Shown: positions 11,301-25,510, counted from the first letter of the stretch. The stretch is DNA of 64,000 nucleotides from Oenanthe sinensis (GCA_028671895.1 CM053794.1:40130501-40194500); one strand, 5' to 3'. A program made the numbers and translations. The notes: generated from the sequence alone by a model not told the origin.

Positions 11301-13740
11301 ATATAATCAACTCCTCCTCTTCAATTACCCATCCATTTTTTTTTACATATTTATGATTACATTAGCCATGGGATAAAGGAGTAGTAGCTACTGTATTAAA
11401 ACTAGGGACTAGTGGTAGTTTTGGTTCAACCGTGTAATGTACTTAATTGAGAATAATTGCCGGGCATGTGAACACCTTGTTTTGCAGGGGTTGAGTAGTT
11501 ATGAATAAAATTATTAAGTCTCTCTGCATCTTTTTATTCAACCATCCCCCTGTTTCCAGCCCATACCCATGCATGACTTCATCAACATTCAAAGATGAAA
11601 GACCCCTCTGTTTTTTTTTACTTTACTTTACGGAGGGGTAATAATTTTAATATTTAATCATTTCCCATAATTACTAATACCCTGTTGCGAGGGCTAATGA
11701 TGGAATTTACCATTATTGCCCTTAAGTGCATTGAACCCTACACGTGAGAGCAGTTTAGGCTTCATAATTATACTTTAGAACGGTGATCATGCATGTATGT
11801 AACCTTTGTATCTCTATATCATCATACTCACAGGCCTATATGATCAGACGGTGGACTTAGAATTCGTCCCCCATCATTTCTTGGGCCTTTACTTTCTCAT
11901 GATATAGTTTTAGTGAAAAAAGAAACTTTCACTTATACGGCCAGACATGCACAGAACCTTTTGCTTTACTTTCTTCGAAATGCAATTACTAGACTTCACT
12001 GATTTTTGCATAATACTATATACACCGCTTTTGCTCTCGATTAATAATCAAGTAAAGAATATTATTTCTCTACTTCCACTTGTTCTCGATATAAAACTAA
12101 ACACAATAAATAAATAATTTTTCAATGGTACCACACCATTATAACGAATTAAAGAGTATTATTTCTACCTTGCTTCACCTTAATTTCTTACTTATTTAGG
12201 AACAAATTACGTGCAATTACTTACCGAAGAAATACTACTATAAGAAATGTTTAAGTTTAACTATGATCGCCCTCTATTTCAAATGTCTACCTTTTCTTAA
12301 ACATTACATTATTACAGACCACCTTTACGCCAACACAACACTATGTTGTATGGGAGCATACCAGAACATGTACAAGGCCGGTTCTGAGTTCCCTCCACCA
12401 ATGTTCATGTAAAGAAGACATTTGAATCTGCTCACCTTTCCAGCTTCCAATTTTCTTCTACTATCAACAATTTGTACTTGTTTTTCTGATTTTGCCAATC
12501 CTTAGGTTTATTCAAATGAAAAGAATTCTGACATGTAACATTATTATATTTAGTTGGAGAAATTTGTTTGACAGTTTTGCCTCCAAATTATATTTTTAAT
12601 ATGCATTTACCTGCATAAGTATTATATATATGTTCCCTGTCTGATAAACAAGAAAATTTAACAATGTTACCTGCTCTTGTACTGTAATAATCTCTAACCA
12701 TCGTAATGACTAATGAGAAAATATTGGGACAGCATGATTAACACCTTTTTTTAAACTTTTTATCCTAATAAAATAATAATAAAAACGTAATTTAAACTTG
12801 CATTTTTAAAAACACGACTTAAAGTTGCGTTTTGAATTGCTATTGTGGGCCATTTTTTTATTAATTTTGCCATTTGGAGCCATTTTATTTTAAATCGTGT
12901 CATAAAGGTCAAGCACCCAAAAAACAATCTGTTTATTTGAAAAGGCGAAATATATATAATATTATTAATATATTTTAAAAATATTATTAATATTTAAAAA
13001 AAATAGTATATTTGAAGAGAATTCCGATCAAATCCAATTCAATTATACAAATTATACTTTGTCGTCTCAGGGTTCACCTAATTATTAAAAGAAAAAAAAA
13101 TCAAAATCCGATTTTATAACAGAGGTATGCAAGACAAATTACACATTCACGTGTGTGATGGTGGTCAAAATATACTATAGTGGGCCTATTTTAATACTAT
13201 CATTTATATTTTCGGATGTAGTATAAAGTTTTCTTTTATTGTTAATGGAAGAACTAATGGTTCCTTCTAAGCCCACTTTTGAATCCTGGATACATGTATG
13301 GTATTGAACCATGATATTCTCATCTTACCCCTGCTATTAAAATGACCTAAATTGTGTTTGATGATGGTGTAAAAAAAGTTGTTGCCAGGCCTTGACTTCG
13401 GGACCATGACGGTGTCTACAACTTATCTGTGGAGACTGTAGTCCTTAAAAGTTTTCATAGTGAGTGGGTCGGTCTTTTAAGCCCATATATGGCGACATCA
13501 GCCGTCATCATCGTCTCCGACACTGTATAGCCCAGATTATTTATAATTATAATCGTTTTCTATTATTTTTTAATTCAGTTTTATAATTTTAAAAAAGGTA
13601 TAATATATATTTAATGTTTACATAGAATTTTATATGCAAACATGAAAGGGGTATTTTTGTAAGATCATAATTCATTTAAAATTTTATTAATATACTACTA
13701 TTTTGTAATAATCTTTTTTCTTTTATTTATATTGTTAAGA

Positions 13741-13875
13741 TTCAAAATATATTCCTTTATTTTTATATGATTTTCTTTATCTTCAAAATATATATTCCTT
13801 TATTTTTATATGATTTTCTTTATCTTCAAAATATATATTCCTTTATTTTTATATGATTTTCTTTATCTTCAAAAA
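13741..13875. repeat. Tandem repeat, three units of 41-43 bp
   Basis: Units starting TTCAAAATATAT and ending TTTTCTTTATC occur at 13,741-13,781 (41 bp, lacking one TA), 13,782-13,824 (43 bp) and 13,825-13,867 (43 bp), followed by the start of a fourth. Apart from the TA indel they are identical as far as I can read. Confidence 0.95.
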
Positions 13876-14603
13876 TTTACTTCAGAAAATATGATATATC
13901 ACCAAATTTTAAAACACTGCCTCTAACAAGAAAAAAAATTGATTTCAAGATCTAATCGCTTCATTAAGCTCGAGTCGTGAATGTCTTGAGTCCTGAATTA
14001 TTTTTGACATTTATGTGTTTGTCACTGAGTTGGTCCATTTCCTAACATTCTCCAAAAGATCAGCACAATTTTTTTTTTCTTTAAGGTTAGCGCAAATTCT
14101 ATTTGACATCTTGAACTTGGTTTCGTCAAACTAGCCCCAAAAAAAATTATTTTTTGTAATAAATTGTATACAAGTTCCGTTGTACTAAGAAAAATAGTTT
14201 AGTCTGTCAAAAAAGAAAAAAGAAAAAAGAAAAATAGTTTAGTTGATCAAGGTAAACTCCAGATATGTTACTAGCAAGTCGTCATACATGTGGACAAGAA
14301 AGGGCGACTTGAGTTTTGTATGCATTATTGAACTTGAACATTGTTTCTAACGGACGCAAGTGACCAGACTGCAGAAAAAGAAGAAAAAATCCCATATTTC
14401 AAATCACACAACAACCCCTTTTAAAACACAAACATTATTATTTACATCAGCACGCACTTAATTAGCAGCTTCGTAAAATAAAAATAAAATTTAAAAAGGC
14501 AGCAATACAAGCATCGTAAATAATCAACCCAGCTCCTCATCGTCATCAATCACGTCCCTTCATTTCCACCCCCGAGAAACCATCCAACGGCTGCAAATCA
14601 ATA

Positions 14604-15083
14604 TCAAATTTTAGACAATTTCTCAGCCTTAATCACAGGATTTTCCTTAGCAATAACCTCCCTCCCGGCCGCCTTAAAATCAAATGTACACCCATGTTGT
14701 TCCGGGTACCTATGGGTCCCACAATACGTAATCCCGCACCGACACGTAAAACCCATCAACCCTACCCGTTTCCTGCATGCCATGCACTTGTTCGGCTTCA
14801 CAACACCCGACGTGGCCGCCTCAGCTGCCACGTCGCGTATCCGTACATCCCCGTACTTCTCCGGTGCCGACACTGCGGCGTTAGACGACGGTTCCACCAC
14901 CGGTGCGGGAAAAAGTGAGTTCTCAACGGCGGATTTTGCGGAGTTTTCTTGCTCTATCTTCGTGTTAATGTCACGGTAACATTTGGAACAGTAATTTTGG
15001 GTGGCGGGGCTGCCGAAAAAACCACAGTTGTTGGCGCATAGACGGTGGCCTTCTGGAGCTCGACATCCATGCTCTTCTGCCAT
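14604..15083 (-). CDS. SAP: A20/AN1 zinc-finger stress-associated protein
   Basis: This 159-residue protein has an N-terminal A20 finger (zinc ligands C16, C20, C32, C35, with the hallmark NNCGFFGSPAT) and a C-terminal AN1 finger with all eight ligands (C100, C103, C114, C116, C121, H124, H130, C132, around CRKRVGLMGF and HRYPEQHGC). The usual AGREVIAKENPVIKAEKL tail follows. Plant SAPs of this layout are intronless, about 150-180 residues long, and bind ubiquitin or act as E3 ligases; many are induced by cold, drought, salt or wounding. The linker is rich in Ala, Val, Pro and Ser, as usual. The start is the only ATG that gives a complete A20 domain. An (AT)13 microsatellite lies directly before it. 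The family call is firm; which SAP number it matches is not determined. Confidence 0.95.
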   Translation of the reverse strand: MAEEHGCRAPEGHRLCANNCGFFGSPATQNYCSKCYRDINTKIEQENSAKSAVENSLFPAPVVEPSSNAAVSAPEKYGDVRIRDVAAEAATSGVVKPNKCMACRKRVGLMGFTCRCGITYCGTHRYPEQHGCTFDFKAAGREVIAKENPVIKAEKLSKI

Positions 15084-15084
15084 G

Positions 15085-15111
15085 ATATATATATATATAT
15101 ATATATATATA
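15085..15111. repeat. (AT)13 microsatellite abutting the SAP start codon
   Basis: An uninterrupted AT dinucleotide tract ends one base before the ATG of the A20/AN1 gene, so if the leader is contiguous it is the last part of the 5' UTR. GA-rich repeats (15,166-15,184) lie further upstream in the likely leader or promoter. Confidence 0.95.
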
Positions 15112-15299
15112 CACGTATAATTTTCTTGGAATTTGTGTAAGTTTGGATTTTTTTTAGGAGGACTATTTAGAGAGAGAGAGAGATCAGAGAAGCAAAGAGG
15201 GTTGTTGTTGGTGTTGATGTGGGAGAGGAAAGGGAGGAATCACGGAGAAGAAAAGAAGGGAAAATGAAAGGAGGGAAGGGACCAAGAAATGGGACAAAT

Positions 15300-18200
15300 A
15301 AGATTAAGAATGATATATGTGGTTAATCACTTTGATTATGATAATCTAACAGCATGACTGATTCTTAATTTGGAGTGATTATCCTATTTGATTATATTAT
15401 TAATGTAAATGGTATATGGTAAATGATTGGAAAAAGTAGAGATGACATGGAAGAGGGAACAGGCTGGTACGAGCCAAAAAGGAGGATCACTCGTTTATTT
15501 AATCTTTGATGCTAATCATCTTCGTTAGGTTTCATGGAATCATGGCCATAATATTTTTCAAATTAATTAATATAGAATTTGAAAATTTAAAATCTGATCA
15601 CATTGAAATTAAGATATTCACTTCACCAACTCAACTCAATAATTAACCTTCAAAACTATCAGAAAAATAAAAATAATTCAATACATACAATTGTTTTATC
15701 TTTTATTATAATAGTTGAGTCTACCACACTACACGGTTAACCAATCAATGATTTTATAAGAGCATTCAGTCAATTAAGTGCAAGTATTTTAATATCCAAC
15801 CAATCAAATTGAGTCATTTACATTCCTTTTTTACACTATTTAACTAAGATGGTATATTATGGTATTAACAATTAACCATCAATTTAATTATAAAATGGTA
15901 ATGTCTAAATGTCTTTTATATTCTAATATTTCTTTCCTTTTAAAACATAAATAATATTAATTGTTTTCAAAATGGCAATGTTTAATTGTCATTTTAATTT
16001 TAGACTTTTTTTATTCAATTAATAATTAATTTTTATAATTATAATATAAAATAATAATAACAAAATAACTTTTAAATACTATTTAAATTTATTTATTTAT
16101 TTATTTTTAGTTAACATTTTTATAAAAAAAAACTATAAACGCTCGTTGAATATGCCGATGCACTTCAAAGATTAAAGTACTGTCTTATGTTTGACTATAA
16201 AAATAGACGCGCGGACTCGATCTCAATATGTTAGACTCGTAGCAGCCGCATGAGTGTCGGATGAAAGAATTATTGAAATAAAGGATGGTGATACCGTAAA
16301 ACAGAAGAAGAAAATAGTTGTGTTACTTCGACCGTACGTAATTGCTAAGGACCAAAGACAAGTATTTTCTCATTGATCATCATAAACACTTTTATTTTAC
16401 TATTTCGATTATTTATATCATGATGATTCCTGTTTTATTTTGTGCATCAGAGTTACTTGTTATTCGTACTCTGAATATTGGAAGTTGATTATAATAGTCT
16501 AATCATATCCAGCGAATTATTGTATAAATAACGAGGATATGGTCTATAGTTGAAACTAAGTATACCTTATTTTATTTAGGGTTGCTCTATTGGATTGAAA
16601 TTCTAGCGTAAGAGACTCTGAAATAAGAGTCCAGCATTTGAGGAGGATATGGTAACCAATCCATCTTCCTATAGGCTAACATTACTTGTCTATTTTGGTA
16701 CCTATATTTTGAGAATCCTTGTTATAATTATGGGTATAGAAATGTACCGATATGATATAAAGAAGTCTTTTTACTTTTAGACTGATCATGGAGTAATAAT
16801 GTTTATATGTTGTATCCAATCCATGTTGCCCAGTGTGGCTATTATATATTGTAATTCCGCGGATGATTCATTTCTATGACACACTGCACTGTTTCAGTTT
16901 CAATATAAACTGTGATTTATTTACTGTTCGGTTTTCAGTATAAACTGATTTACATTTCTGTTCTTTATTCTGATTTTTATATTCCAGTTTTATTTCAAAT
17001 ATTTTATATATACTTGTTGGACATTTCTTTGGCTCACTCTTATTTTTCATCATACACTTTTCCAGACAGGACGAGAAAATATTAGTCTTTCAGAAAAAGT
17101 AGACCGACAAGATTTATCCGCGTAGCTCGAAAGAAGAAAGTAAGATATCATTATGAAAACGTTTTTGATCCAAAAAGTTCGTGTCTGAAGTAAGTTTTAT
17201 TTATATATAGGTATATTTTATATATTGCTTAGTATAGACCCGTCCTGGCCGCTAATGTAAGCAGATTGTTGAAATCAATTGTGGTATATTGAGAAGTTGT
17301 TCTAAAATTATGAATATTTGAGGGACTTTATGGATAGGGTCATAAGTGTGATCTCATTTGATTTATTGAGAGTTGTAATAATTGATATTTGAACTTTGAA
17401 TTCTTGTTTCTAGAACTATAACCAAAAAGGGTAATTGGGGTCGTAGATGTAGTTTTCAAATATTAAATGACTATAGGCGGTTTAAAATATTATTGAACAT
17501 TTTTCACGTGACGACCAAATTTAGGACTCCAGATTTGGGGAATTACATTTTACAATAATTGACTATTATTTTTATCATATTGTTATGTTTGTATATATGT
17601 ATACTATTGCTAATACATGACTATCATTGTAGAATTGGTTGTTGCATGCATATGTAGATTCAAGTATTTGGAAATCGTTTGATAGAAAATTAAAGAAAAC
17701 AACATTTATGATATATCAATTTTTCTGGTAAAATATAGTTTTGATTCAATATGCCATATTATATCACTGTTTTCTATTATTTTCACTCAACAAACTAAAG
17801 TGGAAGGTGTTAATTTTATTCAAGACAAAGGTTTTGTTATAATTATACCAGATTTTGAAATTTATCAATTTTAGAGATTTTGTCTTAATTGTCGAGTACT
17901 CAAGTGAGTTCATACCAAAATTTTTAGATCTTTTACAAATGTAAGCTGAATTAGTATATTATATTCCATTAAAATAAATATCATATATAAATTTTTATTG
18001 TGTTTTACATTATTTATGTAGATTATTTGCCGAGTAAAATGAAAATGATAGTTGATAAGTCACACTTTATTATTATTATTATTATATTTAATTAGCACAA
18101 TTTATTAAAAACTATATTATATTTTGAGTTATTTAATAATTTATGATTTTTTGTGAAGAGAAAAATAATATTATAAAATTTTCGTTTCCCATATTTGATA

Positions 18201-20489
18201 TTTACGATTTTTCAATAATTTATATTTATATATGATAATTTTTAAATAAAATTATAAAAAATGATATAAAAAAACTGGTTTAGTGCGAAACATGGGTAAA
18301 CCGCTAGTATATATATATATATATATAATTTTATTGTTGGTTTGTGGGGAAGACTGTGAAGTGAAAATGTTAATGAAAAATACTATTATAAAAGACATCT
18401 ATAATATATTATTATAGTCGAAAGATTAAAAATTTTGGTTGGTTGATTGTTCAGTCGGTCGTCGGTGCTTGGGGCACAAGCCTAAAAAATACATATATTA
18501 CATTTAACTTTACTTATTATAATATGGACCTAACTATATAAATATCTATATTAACTAAATTTTTAATTTTTAAACCCAATTATATATTTATAATATGAGT
18601 CCAAATTATATATTTTTACTTATTATAATATGGGCTCTAACTATATATATATATTTATTTATTTATATTAATTAAAATTTTATTTTTAACACTAGTCCAT
18701 ATTATAACATATTTATATTAAATAGAATAAATTTATATACAAAAAGAAAACATATAATATTAACATAAATTCTTAATATTATAAAATTATATATTAAATA
18801 TCAATAAAAATAAAAAATTAATTTATTTAAATATTAGTTATTCGTGCTTCGCACGGGTTATAAGTTTGTTACAGTAAAACATGATTTTTAGTAATCTGAG
18901 AAACGTTAAAAATCTCTTGACATCTATTATTGACTAGCTGTGAAAATCTTATACTACCTTGTCCAAATTAATTAATTGTTATGTTTCCATTTTTATGATT
19001 AAATTAATTAAAAATTACATATATTATACAATTGAAAAACTTTAATATAATCATGTTACTAGAAAGTATAATTATCCTGCTTTACAATGTAATTTTCACA
19101 ATTTCAAATCATAAATTTTAATTTTTTATTAAATTTTAATTAATTGGATCATAAAAAAATAAAACGGTTAATTTGAGATGTAAGGAGTTTGTTTTACTTA
19201 CAATTTTGCACCAATTTGATCAATTATCTTAATATATATATATATATATATATATAATATTTAAGCATTGACTATTTTTAAAATTATTTATATTGAAATT
19301 CTATATGTTTTTAGTATTTTTATAATTTATCATGTTAATTTTATTTTTTAATATATTTTAATATAATTAACCAAAAATCTTTGTTTGTGTTCACAAAGTT
19401 AATAATATATATATATTAAAATAATATATTATTTTATATGTAAAATTGAAATTTACTATCAAATATATAAACATATATATATGGGTAAAATAATATTTGT
19501 TTATACTTACATGCTAAAAATTATTCTCACTTAACGAAACACGATCTAAAATATTCTCTTATAAATCCAAATCTCCTAATATATTGTGAGTAAAAGATAT
19601 TAAATTGTTTTGATTTTAAAATATAAATAAACAATTATTTTGAAATGTAAAATTTATAGTAAACATTATAAAAATACAAACTAAAATTGAATATAAATTT
19701 ATATTTGTTTGTTCAAAAAATTTAAATATATGAGTAAAAAAACTACACATTCTACCAAAATTCAAAAAATATTAATAATACCACAATATTGTTTTTTGAA
19801 ATATTATGTTGACAATTAAGTATGAATATGTAATATTCTTTTAGTTTACATGAAAAATAATAATATTTATGTATTTATAAATAAAATGCCAAAAAATTAT
19901 TTAAAGAAAGTATGTGTGTAATTTATTAAATATTTGAACTACTAATAACAATTACTTATGAATTATATATATTAAAACTTATATGCTTAACTATGTTTCA
20001 TATTTTTGACAAGTAGAATTATTATTTTAAATGAATAATATTCAATTTAATTGTAAAATAGTAATTTATTTAATCTTGGTAAATAATATTTATAAAATTT
20101 ATATCGTTGATTCTTATAAAATATATATAATTTGTAACTTCTTTATAATTATATCCAATATATAATAGGAATAAGGGAGTTAGCATGGCCGTCATGAGTA
20201 AAGACGTAAATTCATTTTTAATGAGTATATGAATTAATTATATATTATATATAATTGGAATAAAAGAGATAATATGATATGATCGTCAGGGATAAAGATA
20301 TAAATTCTTAAATATTATTAATTATTAATTAATATATTAAGGTTTGATTGTCCGTAAATATAAGAATTAACTTAATATTATTTTAAATTTATTTATAAAT
20401 AAATTGATTAAGTTTCGATTATCATGCAATATCAATAACTAGTTTATTATTATTTTAGAAGAAAATATATTAATTTTTAATATTAAAAT
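15300..20489. other. Gene-poor AT-rich repeats
   Basis: No gene is supported. Between about 16,140 and 17,540 the base composition is more even, and CGTGACGACC...CTCCAGATTTGGGG near 17,508-17,540 resembles the terminal part of the solo LTR at 20,490, so this may be a decayed LTR element. GTGCGAAACATGGGTAAACCGCTAGT near 18,282-18,307 and CGTGCTTCGCACGGG near 18,843-18,857 resemble Helitron 3' hairpins. An (AT)n tract lies at 19,232-19,256. Everything else is low-complexity A/T. Confidence 0.45.
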
Positions 20490-23400
20490 TGTGACATCTC
20501 TCAGATCCGGGGTCTAGATTTGGTGCCACTAAAATAAAGATAATTTCAAACCTGGATATCTTTAAAGAATTTAAAAGAAAACCAATTTGAAATAAAATAA
20601 AAAAATGATTTAAAAGAGAAATCAATTTGAAGGTAAACTCGACCCCCTAAAACAGGATCGCATACAGGTTACAGTATTGAAATCAGAAAACCAAACTACT
20701 AATTATTATTACAACTTTCTACCTTATCAGATAGATTTCGATATAAAGATTAACTGGAAATCAATATATAAATATGTTTTACAACATAATCAAAATTATC
20801 CAATTCTAATCCCAACTAGTCTCACAAACATCTTCCAATGTATTCTACCTAACCACCAAGGTGTAACCTAACCACTTAAAATCATTGTTTAGCATTACTT
20901 TTATGCGCGGTCTTAAACGAGTGAACCACCTTTCTCCCTAGCTGAAAGGGTTAGAATAAATAGTAAGAATTAGCAACAATGCTCAGCAAGTATATATAGA
21001 AACGAAAGTCACAAGATATATAATTAAACTGATTCAGAATGGTTGAGGGAAAAGCAAACGATGAATTAAACAGAAATATCTGCAGGTAAATCAAAATGCT
21101 TAAACAGAAAAACTACTTTTGATGTAAACAATAACAATTTTTTTATCGCAACTATTCATCTTCGTCAAATCATAACTTTTCATCAAACTATTCATCAAAA
21201 CATTATTTTCATAAAACTGTTCTTTCATCATAACATTCTTTTCGTAAAATCATTAAGTTAATCGGAGTTTTTCCATAACGCTTCGGACAATACGGGTGAT
21301 CAACCACGTAAAGTCCCCATACCGAACACAAGGTCCCTCTGGACTAGGACCGCTCTAGGCTCCCAATAGGCAACACATTGGACTTTAAAATGCTGGACTA
21401 GGACCGCCCTAGGCTCTTACGCTATAAAAATAAAATGCTGGATCGGCGTCACTCGGCCCCTTACGCTACCTCCAATCCATAGGAATCCGTAGGAAAATAT
21501 TTAGACGGAAAGTTCTATCAGTAAAACATTTTCTTTCCTTCACAACGCAGTTCGAAAATCATTTCTGAAAATCATTTACGTAAAACATCGTTCACTGAAA
21601 ATCAATCTTTCTTTTCAAAGCTTTAACAAAGTTTATAACTTTTTGGAAACGTGTCAAGTTTAAGGTTATCATAGGTTAGTAATCAGGGAATCTAAGGTTT
21701 TAGGTTCAACAATTATGTATAACATATTGGGTTTTCAGTATCAAATTATTAGGGGAATACAAGTGCAGAACATGGTGTATAAAATCATTTCAGTACAGCG
21801 AAGCAGGGTAAAACATGGTATCACAGATATATAATATGAAGGTTACGAGAGAGAGTAAGAGGGTTGATACTTTCCTTATCACTGACTCTTGGTTCAAATT
21901 TCTAATGATACTATCCATTGCACGATCATTTCTTCCCACTTAGCTTCTCACATACTCCACTGGACTGACTACGGCACAACGTTGTTTTATCGGATTTTTA
22001 GTGCTATACTCGCAATATCATTTGTTTAATTCCGAACGTTCTTGATAACCTCGTCTCGGTCGACTCTATATGCAAGTGAAACAATACTTCAGTCGTCGGA
22101 TCAAACGAACTTAACAATTTCTGAATAACTATCGGAATCCGTAACTATCTACCCTTTCGATAATTATAAATACTATTTGCTTACCTTAATCACATAATCC
22201 AGTCAATACACATAACAATTAGCAGTTAAAGCATGCTCACAACTATTAGAATTTATTAGGTAAAATAGGTTTTGACACATGGGAATTTTAAAAAATTTCG
22301 GCATGAAGTATTCGTAAATCGGACTATCAACATGTTTTTCAAATCAAGCCAATCAATAATTCATATATACTACTATTATCCATTCTAATATAATCTAATA
22401 TTAACTTTAACTCCACTTACAATTATAATCAATTACTTCATAACTCTTTCAAAACAAATCTCCAAAACAGGGCAAACGACTTTATACAGTTCTTGATTTC
22501 AACACATTAACTAAAACTTGAAACATATTACTCTATCATAATAAAAATTTATGAAATAACCTTTTTGTAAAATGGACTATCCCGGGGTCACAGCCCCTCA
22601 ACACCAATCATACAACAATTTTAATTACAACCCCAAAATATTCACAAAGCTACTGTGCACCCTTTACTCTAACATTTTTAATAAATTGAAAAATAATCAT
22701 TTTTGTACAAAATTTGGCAGATATCTTCCTGAACATCTAGCAAAGTTCCCATAAAAATTTAATCTCAAAATCATTTTTATTTCACCCAAAACGAATTAAT
22801 TAAACTCATAAACCGTAGAGATCAATTTCAGCTTTGCGCTGCCTTTACTAAATCGTTCATAACTTTTGACTCGTTAATCCAAACGACTCAAAATTAATGT
22901 CCAAATAAACTAGAAAACATAAGGAATAGATTCTACGCATTCTCACTATCAAGTAAAGGGCATAACAGACCCAGAACTACACGACCAGAACAAGACATAT
23001 TCTAGACCAAAACAATATGTTCTTGTTCCCTACCAACTTACAAAACTCTCCATCATCATTCTTTTACTTATTAATCCAAATCTATATGTTTCTAATCAAG
23101 TTCATACACTTACTAATACCAACCAATAATTGTTTCATCATCTTCTACAACACACCCATGTGATTTTCTCTGTCCTTGAAGTGAACTATAATGGCTTAAC
23201 TTTGACCAACTATAACTCATTCATTTTAAATCCGATTAACATGATTCAAGAGCCTATTCTATCTATTTTTTCGCAAGGAATTCAAATATATAATTAGTTT
23301 TAAGATACGAATTAAAATAAGCACTAAACGACTCAATTCACAGAAGCAGTTTAACTCTATCTAAACTATATATAAACACATATCAATTTATTACCAAAAA

Positions 23401-24641
23401 TCAACATGCAATCTTTAGGAGCTATCAAATCAACAAGAAAATTAGCATCCTCAACTAATAAAAGCATCAAAAACTCAATCCAAGTTTCAACAAAAATCCA
23501 ACCGTCGACTTCCCAGAAATCATTGCCTACGGTGACAGCCCAGTGGATGCCCGATTGTGGGTTCGTCAACACCAAAACCATCCCCTTCCACGATTTATCT
23601 CGACCACAGCAAAAATAGCAACATAACTCCAAGATTAATCTCCAAACCAACTGCATGTAAAAGTGTGTGTGTGCGCGAGTTATACATACAACCAGTGTGT
23701 GTGTATAACAGTTGTCCAAAAACAAAAAATGAAGCAAGAAGATGATTGTAGAGTGATGGAGGGCAAGAGTAGAGAGCGTACAGAAAATTTGTGAGAGAAA
23801 GAGAGAGACTTCGAGAGAGAACGAGAGAGAGAGAGAGAGAGAGTCGGCAAAAGTAACAGGGCAAATGGGTTAAAAAGGGGGTGGGGTGGTTTGAGGGTAG
23901 GCTAGGTAAAAAAAATATATATGATAATAATAATTAAAAACTGAATTCTTTTGCTTTTTAGTAACTCCAACTCATGAATAAAATATTAAATATGCTGAGT
24001 GCAATTTCAAAAAATTTAAATAATATTTTTAAAATAAATAACAGGATTTCATAAGCTCGTACATATTTTTAAATTAATTTTTGGACTTTTAATTATTTTG
24101 TTATGAAATGTAGTAGATAACTCAGTTTAAAGGAATAATAATACCTTTAAAATCTTTAAAACTCATATAAGCTTAAATAAATTAAAATTATATTTTTATA
24201 ACGTTTCTAAATATCCAAAAATCATTATTGAAGAAATTTCATGATTTTTGGATGTTCCAATATTTAATTATGGAATTTAGAAGGGAATTGTTTTTAAATC
24301 ACAACAAGTCTCAGAAAATTATTTAAAACACATGGGGCTCAAAATAATTGAACCTATATTTTTAAAAAGTCTCTAAATATGTAGAGATGATAATGCAAAA
24401 GAAATCATGACTTTTGGACATTCAAATAATTTTCTAAAAATCAAATAGTGCATCAAAATGGCTTAAAAAATCATTTTAAAATACGTACAGTCAAAATTAA
24501 GCATGTTCGCACATACATGCATTCAATACAAGTCATGTAATCATAACACATAGTTCACAAATAGTCAAATAAGGTTGACTCATCAAATTGGAATAAGACA
24601 TTTTTATTATTATTTATAATACAATTTCTACGGGTGTTATA
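20490..24641. mobile_element. Long solo-LTR-like element with 5-bp target duplication
   Basis: The block begins TGTGACATCTC and ends GGGTGTTATA, near-complementary ends that look like the TG...CA type (TGTAACACC) with point changes. It is flanked by AAAAT on both sides (20,485-20,489 and 24,642-24,646), a 5-bp target duplication as made by retroviral-type integrases. Joining the flanks gives ATATTAAAATTGAATAAATA, which is found uninterrupted at 4,297-4,316, a paralogous empty site. At 4,152 bp with no gag or pol visible, it best fits a solo LTR of a long-LTR (Ty3/gypsy-like) element. A GA/CT-rich leader-like zone (23,790-23,843) and the TATAACACC end suggest that it lies on the minus strand. 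The open frames inside (for example 23,366-23,737) do not resemble known proteins. Confidence 0.75.
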
Positions 24642-24649
24642 AAAATTGA

Positions 24650-25510
24650 ATAAATATAAATTTTAAAATTTTGATTATAAAATTATTAAAAAGGGAATCC
24701 ATGCCGCATGGTGTAAGCTAGTATAAGTAATAAAACTAAGCTGTAGTGTTAACCACAAACTTTCATTACTTTCCTTGTTAATAGCCCACTTCCTCGTAAT
24801 ATGGAGCACGGAGGATCTTCAATGGGTAGCCAATACCATCGGAATTGTAGAGCTTTTTAGTTTGTAGAGCTTTTTAGTTACGTATGTTTTAACTAATCAT
24901 TATAACCAAATAATACAGCGGAAGAATATAGCCAACCCCTAACTAACAAATTTTACATAAAGATAATTTTTTAATATAGAATTAATTTATACTAGTTTAA
25001 TCAAACTAGTTATATCCGATAGGTTTATAATTTTTTGAATTATAATAAAGTGATCAACTTGTTTAATTTTGACCAAATAAAAATTATAACTAAGTTAAAT
25101 AAATCAAACAAGTAATTACAAAATATTTCACCAGGGTTAGAGTTTAAAATACATTTAATAATAATAATAGTTTTAAAATTTTTTGTCATTTCACCGGGGC
25201 CGAAGCCCACCCTCGCCCTAACGGTCCGCCCGTGTGCAGTATCAGGGGTCATATTTTATGTATGGGTCATCTTTTGTTAGGATGCTAGTAGTTGATTTTA
25301 TCACTTTCAGTTTCCAAGAAGGCCCAGCATATTGTCCGACGCCAGTCTTGTGTAGTGGCTTTTATATATAGTAGACTTTGCATTAGTTTGTATTAGGTCG
25401 ATCCAAAGCAACTGGAGTTCTTGTGGTTGTACTGGGCCTTGCCTTTTTATCAATAAAATTATGGCTTACCAAAACAAAATCATCTCTATTATATTTGGTA
25501 ACTTTAAAAT
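24650..25510. other. Intergenic, no gene seen
   Basis: AT-rich flank between the solo LTR and the hAT-like MITE. A GC-richer patch (25,190-25,250, including GGTCCGCCCGTG) may be a decayed transposon end, but I cannot assign it. Confidence 0.4.

Larger units (their letters stand above)
8744..14500. other. Gene-poor interval with repeats and one orphan promoter-like site
   Basis: No protein gene is supported here. It holds two exact tandem repeats (9,526-9,659 and 13,741-13,867) and a promoter-like site near 11,245, each listed separately. Between about 9,700 and 10,450 the DNA is extremely AT-rich with decayed repeats. The poly-A/T runs and short frames elsewhere do not resemble known proteins. 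Confidence 0.5.

Noticed and set aside
17500..17545. A second full LTR boundary related to the 20,490 element
   Set aside because: Similarity is limited to about 30 bases, with no target duplication and no matching far end; mentioned only in the regional note.
23366..23737. 123-codon minus-strand frame inside the solo LTR
   Set aside because: It is not a gag or pol motif and crosses GA/GT-rich low-complexity DNA; LTR interiors often have chance frames.
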